A program made the translations under genes and the position numbers. DNA of 64,000 nucleotides from Levilactobacillus acidifarinae DSM 19394 = JCM 15949 (GTDB taxonomy: Bacteria; Bacillota; Bacilli; Lactobacillales; Lactobacillaceae). The stretch spans positions 362,363-426,362 of the forward strand of contig NZ_AZDV01000028.1 of assembly GCF_001434835.1 (NCBI RefSeq), in the 5' to 3' direction. The notes under the pieces are model-generated. The model was not told the DNA's origin. It did not search any database and saw nothing but the letters and a program-made list of their open reading frames with translations. Below, in pieces: positions 22,832 to 30,487 of the stretch; within the stretch, counting starts at the first letter, position 1, and each line of letters begins with the position of its first letter.

Positions 22832-23516
22832 CGTCTTGCTCCTTAATCATGGCTAACGTCGCCATGAGCGCTTCTAGCTCGTCTGCTTGTTGCGTCAAAG
22901 TCGCGGTAATTAGTTTCCCGATCGCCCGGTCCTTCGGGGCTAACTTTGCCACCATGGCCGGTAGGCGGGCCGCAAACCAAGCCTGCCGGTTAGCCAGCGT
23001 ATCGGGCGCGGATTGGGTCAGGTAGCGCTGATAAGCCACTACTAGTTGTAATTTTTGGGTTTCGTCTAAATAGTTAAATTGATGGACCGCCATCGTCGGT
23101 AACCAAGTCATGTGCGCGCGGTGCGCCAGGGCCGCTAACGGGGCCATCAGTGTATCAATGGTGACGTTTTCGAGGCCCCCGCGGCGAAAGGCCTGCGCGG
23201 GCATCCCCGTGGTGACCACGACGCCCAGTTCCTTATCCGCAAGTGGGTAGCGCCGATCGCCGTAAACAAAGGTCCGGGTCAAAACGGCTGCTTCCCAGCG
23301 AGCCAAACTGGCCGGGGCCGCGTACCAGTACAGGGGAAACTGCAAGATAATCCGGTCGGCCTGCCGCAACGCGGCCTGTTCCCGGTCAACCGCGTACGTC
23401 TCCTGCGCATCCAAAGACTCGTAGGTCACCCCCGTCGCGGGTAAACTCGCCTTAAAAAATTGTTGGGTGGTCGAATCCGCCAAATGCGGATGGGCCACCA
23501 AGACTAACGTCTGCAT
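22824..23516 (-). CDS. Flavodoxin-fold NAD(P)H oxidoreductase (KefF/MdaB-like)
   Basis: This 230-residue cytosolic protein opens with TLVLVAHPHLADSTTQQFFKAS and has RIILQFPLYWYAAPASLARWEAAVLTRTFVYG. Both are hallmarks of the NQO1/KefF family of FMN-dependent quinone or NADPH reductases (phosphate-binding loop, and the PxxWY substrate and flavin segment). VVVTTGMPAQAF is the third flavin loop. The C-terminal third is a helical extension of 60 to 70 residues not found in the minimal fold. The ATG at 23516 is nine bases after AAGGAG; the TTG three codons earlier abuts that site. It is followed by the coupled 59-residue gene. Confidence 0.8.
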   Translation of the reverse strand: MQTLVLVAHPHLADSTTQQFFKASLPATGVTYESLDAQETYAVDREQAALRQADRIILQFPLYWYAAPASLARWEAAVLTRTFVYGDRRYPLADKELGVVVTTGMPAQAFRRGGLENVTIDTLMAPLAALAHRAHMTWLPTMAVHQFNYLDETQKLQLVVAYQRYLTQSAPDTLANRQAWFAARLPAMVAKLAPKDRAIGKLITATLTQQADELEALMATLAMIKEQDDD

Positions 23517-23573
23517 CTCCGTCAACTCCTTTATCGTTGGGTTTACTGTAGCATAGAACTACTTTTTTACCAG

Positions 23574-23614
23574 CAAAAACGGCCCGCAAGCCAGCGCTTG
23601 TGAGCCGTCGTTTT
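23574..23614 (-). terminator. Terminator overlapping the 49-residue gene's stop
   Basis: AAAACGGCCCGCAAGC and GCTTGTGAGCCGTCGTTTT arms, with TTTTT on the minus strand. Confidence 0.7.
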
Positions 23615-23762
23615 AACTTAATCGTTGCTTGGAATGATCCGTGAAGCGGTCGTGGCCGGCCAAATGCTTACTCTTTTTCCGAAAGGCCGCTAAATTATTG
23701 AGGTACAATTGCCCTCCCGCAGCGAACAAGATAATCAACAAAATGATCAAAACAGCCATCAT
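23613..23762 (-). CDS. Small single-pass membrane protein (49 aa)
   Basis: The product is MMAVLIILLIILFAAGGQLYL followed by a charged cytosolic tail (FRKKSKHLAGHDRFTDHSKQ). The signals are complete: a promoter at 23799-23827, GGGGGG eight bases before the ATG, and a terminator overlapping the stop. It was found by reading, since it is under 60 codons. The layout (one hydrophobic helix then a basic tail) is common among small stress-related or regulatory membrane proteins. I assign no function. A palindrome spanning its -10 suggests it is regulated. Confidence 0.65.
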   Translation of the reverse strand: MMAVLIILLIILFAAGGQLYLNNLAAFRKKSKHLAGHDRFTDHSKQRLS

Positions 23763-23798
23763 CAGAAATTCCCCCCGTCAACATGAGATTACAATTAC

Positions 23799-23827
23799 AT
23801 TATCGTAATGTTACAGAAAGATTGCAA
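23799..23827 (-). promoter_or_regulatory. Promoter of the 49-residue gene, with overlapping palindrome
   Basis: TTGCAA, 17 bp, GATAAT on the minus strand. An inverted repeat, ACATTA-TCG-TAATGT, covers the -10 box and could be an operator. Confidence 0.6.
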
Positions 23828-23861
23828 GACCCAATCGCCAAAAATTGAAATTTCTTGAGAA

Positions 23862-24167
23862 TTAGCGTGCTGAACTGGTCGATTCTGAGGTTGATTCCGA
23901 AGAACGGGAAGACTCGCGTTGGCGGTCTTGATGCTGTTTTTTAACCTTCTTGACCTGGTTAGAAATTTGGTTGGTTGGGCTAACGTCCTTTTTCCCCGCC
24001 AGGTTCGATACCGGGTAGGCAATCAGCAACACCACGATGGCGATGCCGACGTTGCGTAAATTCTTCCGGCGATCTCCCTGTGCCTGGGTGATCTGAAAGA
24101 AATAGTAAATCAAACTAATGGCGGCAAAAAATACCCCAATTTCCGCCAAGATATGCACAATGGTCAT
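23862..24167 (-). CDS. Two-pass membrane protein with Ser-rich tail (101 aa)
   Basis: Residues 1-26 (TIVHILAEIGVFFAAISLIYYFFQI) and 39-60 (NVGIAIVVLLIAYPVSNLAG) are membrane helices joined by a basic loop (QGDRRKNLR). The C-terminal 40 residues are Lys/Gln then Ser/Arg/Glu-rich (ESSRSSESTSESTSSAR) and probably disordered. The ATG at 24167 lies just after GAGGGGGGCG. Longer in-frame reading would run through the tRNA gene and is rejected. I do not recognise the family. Confidence 0.65.
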   Translation of the reverse strand: MTIVHILAEIGVFFAAISLIYYFFQITQAQGDRRKNLRNVGIAIVVLLIAYPVSNLAGKKDVSPTNQISNQVKKVKKQHQDRQRESSRSSESTSESTSSAR

Positions 24168-24225
24168 GGTCTCGCCCCCCTCTAATCGACGTGGTTTCGC
24201 CCTTAACACGCCCGACGACTCGCGA

Positions 24226-24254
24226 TTGACACGGCGCGTTGGCTTCTCTATAAT
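24226..24254 (+). promoter_or_regulatory. Consensus promoter of tRNA-Arg
   Basis: A perfect TTGACA, 17 bp, TATAAT, 20 bp upstream of the tRNA. Confidence 0.9.
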
Positions 24255-24274
24255 AAATGACTGTGAGTGATTTT

Positions 24275-24348
24275 GTCGCAATAGCTCAGCTGGATAGAGC
24301 AACGGTCTTCTAAACCGTAGGTCGAGGGTTCGAATCTCTCTTGCGACA
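24275..24348 (+). tRNA. tRNA-Arg (anticodon TCT)
   Basis: The 74-nt cloverleaf has acceptor arms GTCGCAA/TTGCGAC, a D arm AGCTCAGCTGGATAGAGCA, an anticodon stem ACGGT/ACCGT with loop CTTCTAA (anticodon TCT, reading AGA/AGG), and a T arm GAGGGTTCGAATCTCTC. CCA is not encoded. It is a single-gene transcript with a consensus promoter and its own terminator. Confidence 0.97.
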
Positions 24349-24380
24349 TCGTTAAATCGTTTAATCGATTGAAACACCAG

Positions 24381-24499
24381 AGTCTGGGGCAAAAGTCTCA
24401 GGCTTTTTTGTTTTCCGAACATCTGTGCCGAAACGTGCGCCAAAGGGCAGCTGGTTCCGCTTAACCCCGTAAGCCAGCTAAGCGCCTTTTGTCCCACTC
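24381..24499. repeat. Palindrome-bounded intergenic element (GGGACAAAAG type)
   Basis: The ends AGTCTGGGGCAAAAG and CTTTTGTCCCACT are inverted repeats, enclosing a second one (AGCTGG...GCCAGCT). The word GTGGGACAAAAG resembles a common lactobacillar intergenic repeat. It differs in sequence from the copies A to F family. Confidence 0.5.
24382..24409 (+). terminator. Terminator of tRNA-Arg
   Basis: GUCUGG and UCAGGC pair (two G-U) around a short loop and run into UUUUUU. Confidence 0.65.
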
Positions 24500-24507
24500 T
24501 TGGTTAG

Positions 24508-25089
24508 CTACTTTAAATGTTGAGCAAAGGTCTTAATATTTTCCGCTACGAACCGATCGAGCGGGATTCCAAGCTCACCGTACGAGTACACGTCGTTGAA
24601 CACGGCGTTCCCAAAGTTAATCAGAATAAAGTTACTGACTTCTTGGGGAACGTTGACCTGCGCATTGATCTCCCCGCTAGCCACCATCTGATTAAAGGTG
24701 TTGGTTAACGAAGCCGCAAATTGCAACGGCAACTTTTTGACCGCCTGCCGAATCTCGGGGAATTGATTCCCCTCCTTAACACCCAGTAGCGATACGGCCT
24801 GGTGCCGTTGAATAAAGTCGGCGTAGAGTTCTGCGACCCGTTGCAGATCCGTTTCGATGTCGCCGTCAACTTGAAACGTTTTATTGATCTTGTCAATATC
24901 TTCAATGTACAGCTCAATCAACTGGTCTAATAGATGATGCTTATCTTTAAAGTGGCGAAAGACCGTGCTTTCGTTGACCCCCGCCCGGTCCGCAATCTTC
25001 CGGGTCGTGGTGCCGTGATAGCCGTACTTTAAAACCAATTCCGAAAAGGCGGTTAGAATCCGTTGATCGGTTTCCTGTTTCGTCGCCAT
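24508..25089 (-). CDS. TetR/AcrR-family repressor
   Basis: This 193-residue regulator has the N-terminal DNA-binding domain QRILTAFSELVLKYGYHGTTTRKIADRAGVNESTVFRHFKDKHHLLDQL (about 8-57). A helical ligand-binding half follows, with little sequence conservation. There is no Cys/His cluster, so direct metal sensing is not evident. It diverges from the P1B ATPase across 168 bp, so it may control that gene, itself, or both. The ATG at 25089 follows GGGAGG poorly spaced (GGGAGTTCGATAGG). Confidence 0.85.
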   Translation of the reverse strand: MATKQETDQRILTAFSELVLKYGYHGTTTRKIADRAGVNESTVFRHFKDKHHLLDQLIELYIEDIDKINKTFQVDGDIETDLQRVAELYADFIQRHQAVSLLGVKEGNQFPEIRQAVKKLPLQFAASLTNTFNQMVASGEINAQVNVPQEVSNFILINFGNAVFNDVYSYGELGIPLDRFVAENIKTFAQHLK

Positions 25090-25257
25090 CCTATCGAACT
25101 CCCTCCCACGTTAATCATTGTCTAGATAAAGTGTACCATGCGTTCTCGGCAACTTGGTGGAATACGCCCAGCAAAAAAGTTGTTATACTAAAGATAATTA
25201 CTTTACGGGCTGTATCAGTTATCCCAAGATGTGGTCCGTTATTAGGAGGCGTGTCAC

Positions 25258-27048
25258 GTGAAACTCGCAAATTATAAACGCTTATGGGGCGTTCTGGTGG
25301 CCGGGATCGCCGCGTTAAGTGCTCAGTTCATCTTTCAACAACCACACTGGACGGCCGGGATTCTGATCGTCGCCGGCAGTCTGATCGCCCTACTTATGTT
25401 CATCGACATGGTGCAGACTTTAAAATCCGGTAAATTTGGGGTCGACCTCTTAGCCATCACGGCGGTGATCGCCACGCTGGCCGTAGGTGAATACTGGGCC
25501 GCCCTCATCGTTTTGCTCATGCTGACCGGTGGGGACGCCCTAGAAGACTTTGCCGCCCACCGGGCCAACACCGAGCTGCAAAGCCTCTTGGCAAATTCGC
25601 CCCAAGATGCCCACCTGGTCACGGCCAATACCCTCACGGACATTCATATTGACGCCGTCACCGTCGGCCAAGAGCTGCTGGTTAAACCCGGCGAAGCCAT
25701 CCCCGTAGACGGCACGGTGTTGCAAGGGACCACCACGGTCGATGAATCCTCGCTGACCGGTGAATCTCGTCCCATCGATAAGGGGCCCAACGACACCGTG
25801 ATGTCTGGGGCCATCAACGGCGATCAAGCCATCCATATCCGGGCCGACCAGACCGCGGCCAATAGTCAATACCAAAACATCGTGCGCTTGGTCCAACAGG
25901 CCGAAAATCAACCGGCCCACTTCGTCCGCATGGCCGACCGTTACGCCGTCCCCTTTACCTTGGGGGCCTACCTCATCGCCGGTATCGCTTGGTGGTTATC
26001 GGGTGATCCCGTCCGCGTCGCCGAGGTCTTAGTGGTGGCGTCGCCATGTCCGTTGATTTTAGCCGCGCCCATCGCCCTCGTCTCCGGGATGAGTCGCGCC
26101 AGTCGGAACGGCATCATCGTCAAGACCGGGACCACGCTAGAAAAATTGGCCCAGGTTCGCAGTTTTGCTTTCGACAAAACGGGAACGATTACCCAGGGTC
26201 ACCTGGTCGTGGCCAGCGTCTTGCCCCAGGCCGGGATGACCAGCGACCGGCTACTCCAGCTCGCCGCCAGCGTGGAACAGCACTCCAATCACGTGTTAGC
26301 GCGATCGTTACTGGCCGCTAACCAACAAGCCTTACTAGCCGCCAGCGACGTTACGGAGACCACCGCGGCCGGGATTCAGGCCACCATTGACGGTCAAACG
26401 GTCCGGGCCGGTAAAGCCGGCTACGTGACTAACGAACCCATTCGGAAGGTCCAACAGACCGCCGTTTACGTCGCGGTCAACGACCAGTACGTGGGGTGCG
26501 TTACCTTTACCGACCGGGTACGGCCGGAAGCGGCCACGACCATGGCCACCCTTCACCGGCTGGGCATCACCAATCTTCTAATGATTTCCGGGGACCAACC
26601 GGCTATCGCCCACCAGATTGCCCGCGAGGTCGGTATCGACCAAATTCACGCGGAGTGCCTACCGGCCGATAAAATTGACGTGTTACGTCAGCTTCCCACC
26701 GACCAGCGGCCCGTGGCCATGGTCGGTGACGGGGTCAACGACGCACCGTCGCTGGTCACGGCCGATGTGGGGATCGCCATGGGCGCTCACGGCGCCACCG
26801 CGGCCAGTGAATCCGCCGACGCGGTGGTCTTAAAAGACGACCTGACCCGGGTCAGCACCGCCGTCAAAATTTCGCGGGACACCATGCGGATTGCCCGTCA
26901 ATCGGTTCTGATCGGCATCGCCATCTGCACTGGGCTCATGCTGATTGCCAGCTTCGGGATCATCCCCGCCATCATCGGCGCCTTGTTCCAAGAGGCCGTG
27001 GACACCATTACGATTCTCTACGCCTTACGGGCCAGAACGGATCGGTAA
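25258..27048 (+). CDS. P1B-type heavy-metal ATPase with SPC motif (P1B-4-like)
   Basis: This 596-residue membrane pump exports a transition metal using ATP. The metal-site motif in the transmembrane core is S262-P263-C264, not CPC, which places it near the P1B-4 group (Co, Fe(II), Zn or Cd in characterised members). No N-terminal CxxC or His-rich metal-binding domain is present, also typical of that group. Other landmarks are TGES (168-171), the phosphorylated D306 in DKTGT, and VGDGVNDAPSL. The usual SEHP histidine-proline motif is SNHV here. The GTG start follows TAGGAGG. It diverges from a TetR gene. Confidence 0.88.
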   Translation: MKLANYKRLWGVLVAGIAALSAQFIFQQPHWTAGILIVAGSLIALLMFIDMVQTLKSGKFGVDLLAITAVIATLAVGEYWAALIVLLMLTGGDALEDFAAHRANTELQSLLANSPQDAHLVTANTLTDIHIDAVTVGQELLVKPGEAIPVDGTVLQGTTTVDESSLTGESRPIDKGPNDTVMSGAINGDQAIHIRADQTAANSQYQNIVRLVQQAENQPAHFVRMADRYAVPFTLGAYLIAGIAWWLSGDPVRVAEVLVVASPCPLILAAPIALVSGMSRASRNGIIVKTGTTLEKLAQVRSFAFDKTGTITQGHLVVASVLPQAGMTSDRLLQLAASVEQHSNHVLARSLLAANQQALLAASDVTETTAAGIQATIDGQTVRAGKAGYVTNEPIRKVQQTAVYVAVNDQYVGCVTFTDRVRPEAATTMATLHRLGITNLLMISGDQPAIAHQIAREVGIDQIHAECLPADKIDVLRQLPTDQRPVAMVGDGVNDAPSLVTADVGIAMGAHGATAASESADAVVLKDDLTRVSTAVKISRDTMRIARQSVLIGIAICTGLMLIASFGIIPAIIGALFQEAVDTITILYALRARTDR

Positions 27049-27062
27049 CCTTAATCCTTTTC

Positions 27063-27097
27063 AAAACTCGTGGCCGCAATCAGCCGCGAGTTTTTTA
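27063..27097 (+). terminator. Terminator of the metal ATPase
   Basis: AAAACTCGTGGC and GCCGCGAGTTTT arms, then TTT. Confidence 0.85.
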
Positions 27098-27224
27098 TTG
27101 ACCCCCGTAATCAATGTGTGCGTGTTTCCATAATAGTCATCCTAACCATTTCCCTGTAAGGCCGTTTAACCCCGCTCACTTCTAAATTGGTCCTATGCTG
27201 AGGATAATCTAAGGAGGGGGTTCC

Positions 27225-27635
27225 ATGACAACATTTAAACACCCACTCGCCCATCAAGTGGCGAGTGCTTATTTAAAGGCATTACCGTTAGTCAGCATTC
27301 TTGTATTGTTAAATTGTCAGTTCATCGTCGGCCATTTCGTTTGGAATTGGTCACCGATAAACTGGTATTGGTTCCTGAGTTACGGGCTGTTTCCGTTGGC
27401 GGACCGAGACGTGCGCCATCTCATCAATTTACTGAGTCAACGCGCCGAATCAGCCCCCACCGCACCGAAACCTCGCGCCGCCCTCTACGCCGCGGGTCTG
27501 CCCCTAATGCCCTTAGAAGACTACGACCCGCACCAAGTCCATATTTTACCGGCATTGGGCCGCGTCAGCCTCACCTTGCTTCTGGCACCGGCGATTGTCC
27601 TGATTAGCCAGATTGGCCACCACAACGCCCTCTAA
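27225..27635 (+). CDS. Uncharacterised membrane protein (136 aa)
   Basis: Three hydrophobic stretches are visible: ALPLVSILVLLNCQFIVGHFVW, INWYWFLSYGLFPLAD and RVSLTLLLAPAIVLISQIG. A cytosolic or external loop of about 45 residues contains SQRAESAPTAPKPRAALYAAG. I do not recognise the family. It has an ATG after AAGGAGGGGG and a terminator, so it is a stand-alone gene. Confidence 0.65.
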   Translation: MTTFKHPLAHQVASAYLKALPLVSILVLLNCQFIVGHFVWNWSPINWYWFLSYGLFPLADRDVRHLINLLSQRAESAPTAPKPRAALYAAGLPLMPLEDYDPHQVHILPALGRVSLTLLLAPAIVLISQIGHHNAL

Positions 27636-27637
27636 TC

Positions 27638-27687
27638 AAAAGCGCCACCGTTACGAGAATAATTCCCGTTAACGGTGACGTTTTTTG
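27638..27687 (+). terminator. Terminator
   Basis: AGCGCCACCGTTA and TAACGGTGACGTT arms, then TTTT. Confidence 0.8.
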
Positions 27688-27707
27688 CTAAGATTGGGTG
27701 AATCGGC

Positions 27708-28916
27708 CTAGTCGGCCAGAATCCCCTTCTTATAAACTTGTTTGTCGGTCTGTTGGACGGCGTGAATGTCGGCTAACGGATTGGCGTCTAAGACAACGAA
27801 GTCCGCCACCTTCCCCGTTGCTAACGTGCCGTATCGATCATCGATTTGTAGTAATTTCGCGGCGTTTTGCGTCGCGCCCAATAAGGCTTGGTACGGCGTA
27901 AGACCCATCTCGGTCATTAAGACGATTTCGTCCGTGGTCCCGGTGGTAAACCCGTTAAACGGGGTTCCCGCATCGGTTCCCACGGCGTAGTTGATCCCCG
28001 AGTTCAACGCAATGCGCATATTTTTATAGAAGATTTCCTTCACGCCGGCGTTCTTTCGGTAGACGTAATCTGGCACGATTTCCTTGCCGTAGCGGTCGAT
28101 CTTATCGCAAGGACTCAGCGTCGGCACCAAATAAGTGCCTTGGTCCTTCATCAGTTGAATCTGATCGGCGTCGATGTAGATCCCGTGTTCGATAGAATCT
28201 ACCCCAGCTTCAAGTGAGAGTTGGATCCCCCGGTTACCCTGGGCATGTGAGGCCACCGTCATGTGCTTACTATGAGCTTCTTGCACGGCCACGCGAATCT
28301 CTTCTTCGGTCAGTTCCGTATCGTCAACCTCGTCGTCGGCGGACATGACGCCCCCGGTAGCCATGACCTTGATGTTACCGGCCCCTAACTTAAAGTTTTC
28401 CCGGACGGCCCGGCGCACATCGGTGGCGGAATTGACCAGGTGCCCCAGATTACTTTCCCCGTCAAGGCCCTGCGGTTCATCCCCGTGGCCGCCAATGATG
28501 GAAATCGGGCGCCCGGAACCGTCGATCTCGGTTCCACCCAGTTCACCGGCCTTTTGCAGGCGCGACAACTTGATGTCCACCCCGAACGCACAACCGCAGT
28601 CCCGAATATAGGTCACCCCGTCGTGCAGTAACGCCTTCAAGTTCTTTAACGCCCGGTAGGTCACTTCCGTTTCGGAGAGATGATCCCCCGGTTGGTCCGC
28701 CGCTCCACTCATGATATGGGTGTGCACGTTCATCAGCCCGGGAATCACCACCTTACCACGTAAATCAATCGTTTCCCCCGCTACGGTCTCCGCTGCCGGC
28801 GCGCCCGTACCGAGGGCCGTAATGACGCCGTGATCGTCCACGGTCAGGTAGGTATCGGGTTGTAATTGGTCATCAACGCCGTTAAAGAGCTGGGCGTGTA
28901 AAAATGTTTTTGTCAT
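27708..28916 (-). CDS. Amidohydrolase (Xaa-Pro dipeptidase/prolidase-like, imidazolonepropionase-related)
   Basis: This 402-residue binuclear-metal amidohydrolase has HTHIM (VIPGLMNVHTHIMSG), a conserved Lys that is carboxylated in relatives (NIKVMATGGVMS), HAQGNRG, DSIEHGIYID and the catalytic Asp in YAVGTDAGTPFNG. The C-terminal TLATGKVADFVVLDANPL is the small beta domain. The best match in my memory is the Sgx9260/prolidase-like group that hydrolyses N-acyl-L-amino acids or Xaa-Pro dipeptides. The exact substrate is uncertain. There is no signal peptide, so it is cytosolic. The ATG at 28916 is eight bases after AAGGGAG. It is monocistronic. Confidence 0.75.
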   Translation of the reverse strand: MTKTFLHAQLFNGVDDQLQPDTYLTVDDHGVITALGTGAPAAETVAGETIDLRGKVVIPGLMNVHTHIMSGAADQPGDHLSETEVTYRALKNLKALLHDGVTYIRDCGCAFGVDIKLSRLQKAGELGGTEIDGSGRPISIIGGHGDEPQGLDGESNLGHLVNSATDVRRAVRENFKLGAGNIKVMATGGVMSADDEVDDTELTEEEIRVAVQEAHSKHMTVASHAQGNRGIQLSLEAGVDSIEHGIYIDADQIQLMKDQGTYLVPTLSPCDKIDRYGKEIVPDYVYRKNAGVKEIFYKNMRIALNSGINYAVGTDAGTPFNGFTTGTTDEIVLMTEMGLTPYQALLGATQNAAKLLQIDDRYGTLATGKVADFVVLDANPLADIHAVQQTDKQVYKKGILAD

Positions 28917-29085
28917 GAACAAAACTCCCTTGAATTCAGTAATTAGTCAAATTCTAAGAGAACTTCTCATAATTGTCAATTTAATTTCAGGCTATTAAGC
29001 ATAGTTATGTTCAAAAACCCTGTAAATACAATGTTTACCTGAGTATTAATTGAACTCATTATTTTTTAATCTAAAAGTTGAGCAC

Positions 29086-29122
29086 GAAAAAAGGTCACCA
29101 TCCGAAGATGGTGACCTTTTTG
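29086..29122. terminator. Strong terminator of the cold-shock gene
   Basis: Perfect 15-bp arms AAAAAGGTCACCATC and GATGGTGACCTTTTT around CGAA, with T-runs on both strands. Confidence 0.9.
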
Positions 29123-29140
29123 GCTATAGGCTAATGTAAA

Positions 29141-29344
29141 TTAGTCAACAACCGTAACGTTAGCAGCTTGTGGGCCACGATCGCCTTGTTCTACGTCAAG
29201 GGATACGTGTTGGCCTTCTTCAAGAGTCTTGAAGCCTTCACTGTTGATAGCAGAGAAGTGAACGAAAACGTCTGAGCCGTTTTCAAGAGTGATGAAGCCG
29301 TAACCTTTATCAGCGTTGAACCATTTAACAGTACCTTGTTCCAT
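29141..29344 (-). CDS. Cold-shock protein (CspA family)
   Basis: This 67-residue RNA chaperone has a single cold-shock domain with RNP1 KGYGFITL and RNP2 VFVHFSAI. The rest ([36 protein letters not shown]) is standard. The ATG at 29344 follows GGAGG. A 120-nt untranslated leader lies between it and the promoter at 29467-29495, as in temperature-regulated csp genes. Codon use is A/T-richer than most neighbours, fitting a highly expressed gene. Which paralogue (CspA, P or C) it is cannot be told. Confidence 0.95.
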   Translation of the reverse strand: MEQGTVKWFNADKGYGFITLENGSDVFVHFSAINSEGFKTLEEGQHVSLDVEQGDRGPQAANVTVVD

Positions 29345-29466
29345 AAGAATGAAACCTCCGTGCGCATAGCGCAATAATATTTGCATTTGAAAGCTGGGGT
29401 AAAAAGGAGCCATTCTTAAAGAACGTCGAGCCTTTAAAACTTCCGAACCATAAATACATTAACCAT

Positions 29467-29495
29467 AGGATAACAGGTATTGCCCAGAATAGCAA
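29467..29495 (-). promoter_or_regulatory. Promoter of the cold-shock gene
   Basis: TTGCTA, 17 bp, TATCCT on the minus strand, giving a leader of roughly 115 to 120 nt. Confidence 0.6.
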
Positions 29496-29532
29496 ATGGG
29501 AAATCCTAAATATTTGCTGAAATTGATAATAA

Positions 29533-30141
29533 TTAGTCTAATCGTTCCGCTAACCACCGGTACGCCGCCATTACTTCGTGGGGTGTTAAATGATGCGTTC
29601 CCCCGGTCACCTCAAGGGTGGTCGCTATTTTCAGGTTCTGACAGGCCGTCGCGATTTTTTGAACGGTGGCCACGCTGACCAACGGATCTCGTTGCCCCGC
29701 CGATAACCAAACTTCTCGCCGAGCGTCCGTCACCGGTTGGGCCACGTCCAACCATAACGGGTGAAATAGCAGGGCGACCCGACCAGGTAACAGCCCCGTA
29801 CGAATCCCGTAGGCCCCTAACGCCGCCCCGTTAGAGTATCCAACCGTGACCAGTTGCGACACGTCCCAGTGGTTCTCACGACACACTCGGCGGGCTTGAG
29901 CGGCCACCCACCGGGTCTCTTGGTCGACCTGTGCCGGTTGGGCCGGTGAACTGGCCGTTTGGGTGTAATACTGCCGTTGGGCCCCCACGCCCTGCCGCCC
30001 CGCAATCGTCAATAGCGGACTTTGCGGCGCTAACCGGCGACCAAATTCCAAGATTTCGCGGCTAGTTCCGCCCGTTCCCTGAAGCAACAACAATGGTGGC
30101 GCCGTATTAGCGCCGGGCATGGTTTCAATCAACTCACTCAT
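29533..30141 (-). CDS. Alpha/beta hydrolase (carboxylesterase, MhqD-like)
   Basis: This 202-residue esterase has an oxyanion GTGGTSREILEFGRRLAP loop, the nucleophile elbow GYSNGA, the catalytic Asp in AGQRDPLV and the His in GGTHHLT. This is the phospholipase/carboxylesterase subfamily that includes MhqD, which is linked to quinone stress in bacilli. It is cytosolic, with no signal peptide. It is third in a likely operon, mutY then a 106-residue protein then this gene, with gaps of 12 to 13 bp. Substrate is unknown. Confidence 0.82.
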   Translation of the reverse strand: MSELIETMPGANTAPPLLLLQGTGGTSREILEFGRRLAPQSPLLTIAGRQGVGAQRQYYTQTASSPAQPAQVDQETRWVAAQARRVCRENHWDVSQLVTVGYSNGAALGAYGIRTGLLPGRVALLFHPLWLDVAQPVTDARREVWLSAGQRDPLVSVATVQKIATACQNLKIATTLEVTGGTHHLTPHEVMAAYRWLAERLD

Positions 30142-30153
30142 GATTAACCACCC

Positions 30154-30474
30154 CTACCGGTGAACCACGATTTCTACCGTATCCTTCTGGGGAGCCACGT
30201 TCAGCCCAAAACAGGGTTCGGTTAAAATCTTACCGTATTCGTCTAAAACGTCATTAGGGAGTGGCGTGTGTTCGTGAAGCTTGGCAACCAGCTCTTCCGG
30301 AGTCTCCAGGTCCGCTAAGTTGACAAACAGCAGCGCATCGTTGATCAAATCGTGGACCAAATCACTCAGTAACCCGTTTGGCTTGCCCGTGGCATCCGTA
30401 ATGATGACTTGTGAACTGGCCATGGGTTGGTGATTGACGGAAACGAATTTTAAAATCGTAAAAATGGTTGGCAT
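30154..30474 (-). CDS. Uncharacterised protein in the mutY operon (106 aa)
   Basis: I do not recognise this soluble protein. It begins PTIFTILKFVSVNHQPMASSQVIITDATGKPNGLLSDLVHDLINDALLFVNL and ends GKILTEPCFGLNVAPQKDTVEIVVHR, with alternating strand and helix character. The ATG follows GGGGGAG. It lies 13 bp after mutY and 12 bp before the hydrolase, so co-transcription is almost certain. One cysteine is present. Confidence 0.65.
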   Translation of the reverse strand: MPTIFTILKFVSVNHQPMASSQVIITDATGKPNGLLSDLVHDLINDALLFVNLADLETPEELVAKLHEHTPLPNDVLDEYGKILTEPCFGLNVAPQKDTVEIVVHR

Positions 30475-30487
30475 AAGTAAACTCCCC

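Noticed and set aside
23862-24497. A 211-residue protein reading through the tRNA-Arg region
   Set aside because: The upstream part lies antisense across the tRNA and its promoter. The ribosome site at 24172 gives a shorter 101-residue membrane protein.
29345-29413. N-terminal extension of the cold-shock protein
   Set aside because: The extra 23 residues come from the untranslated leader; the standard cold-shock domain begins at the ATG at 29344 after GGAGG.
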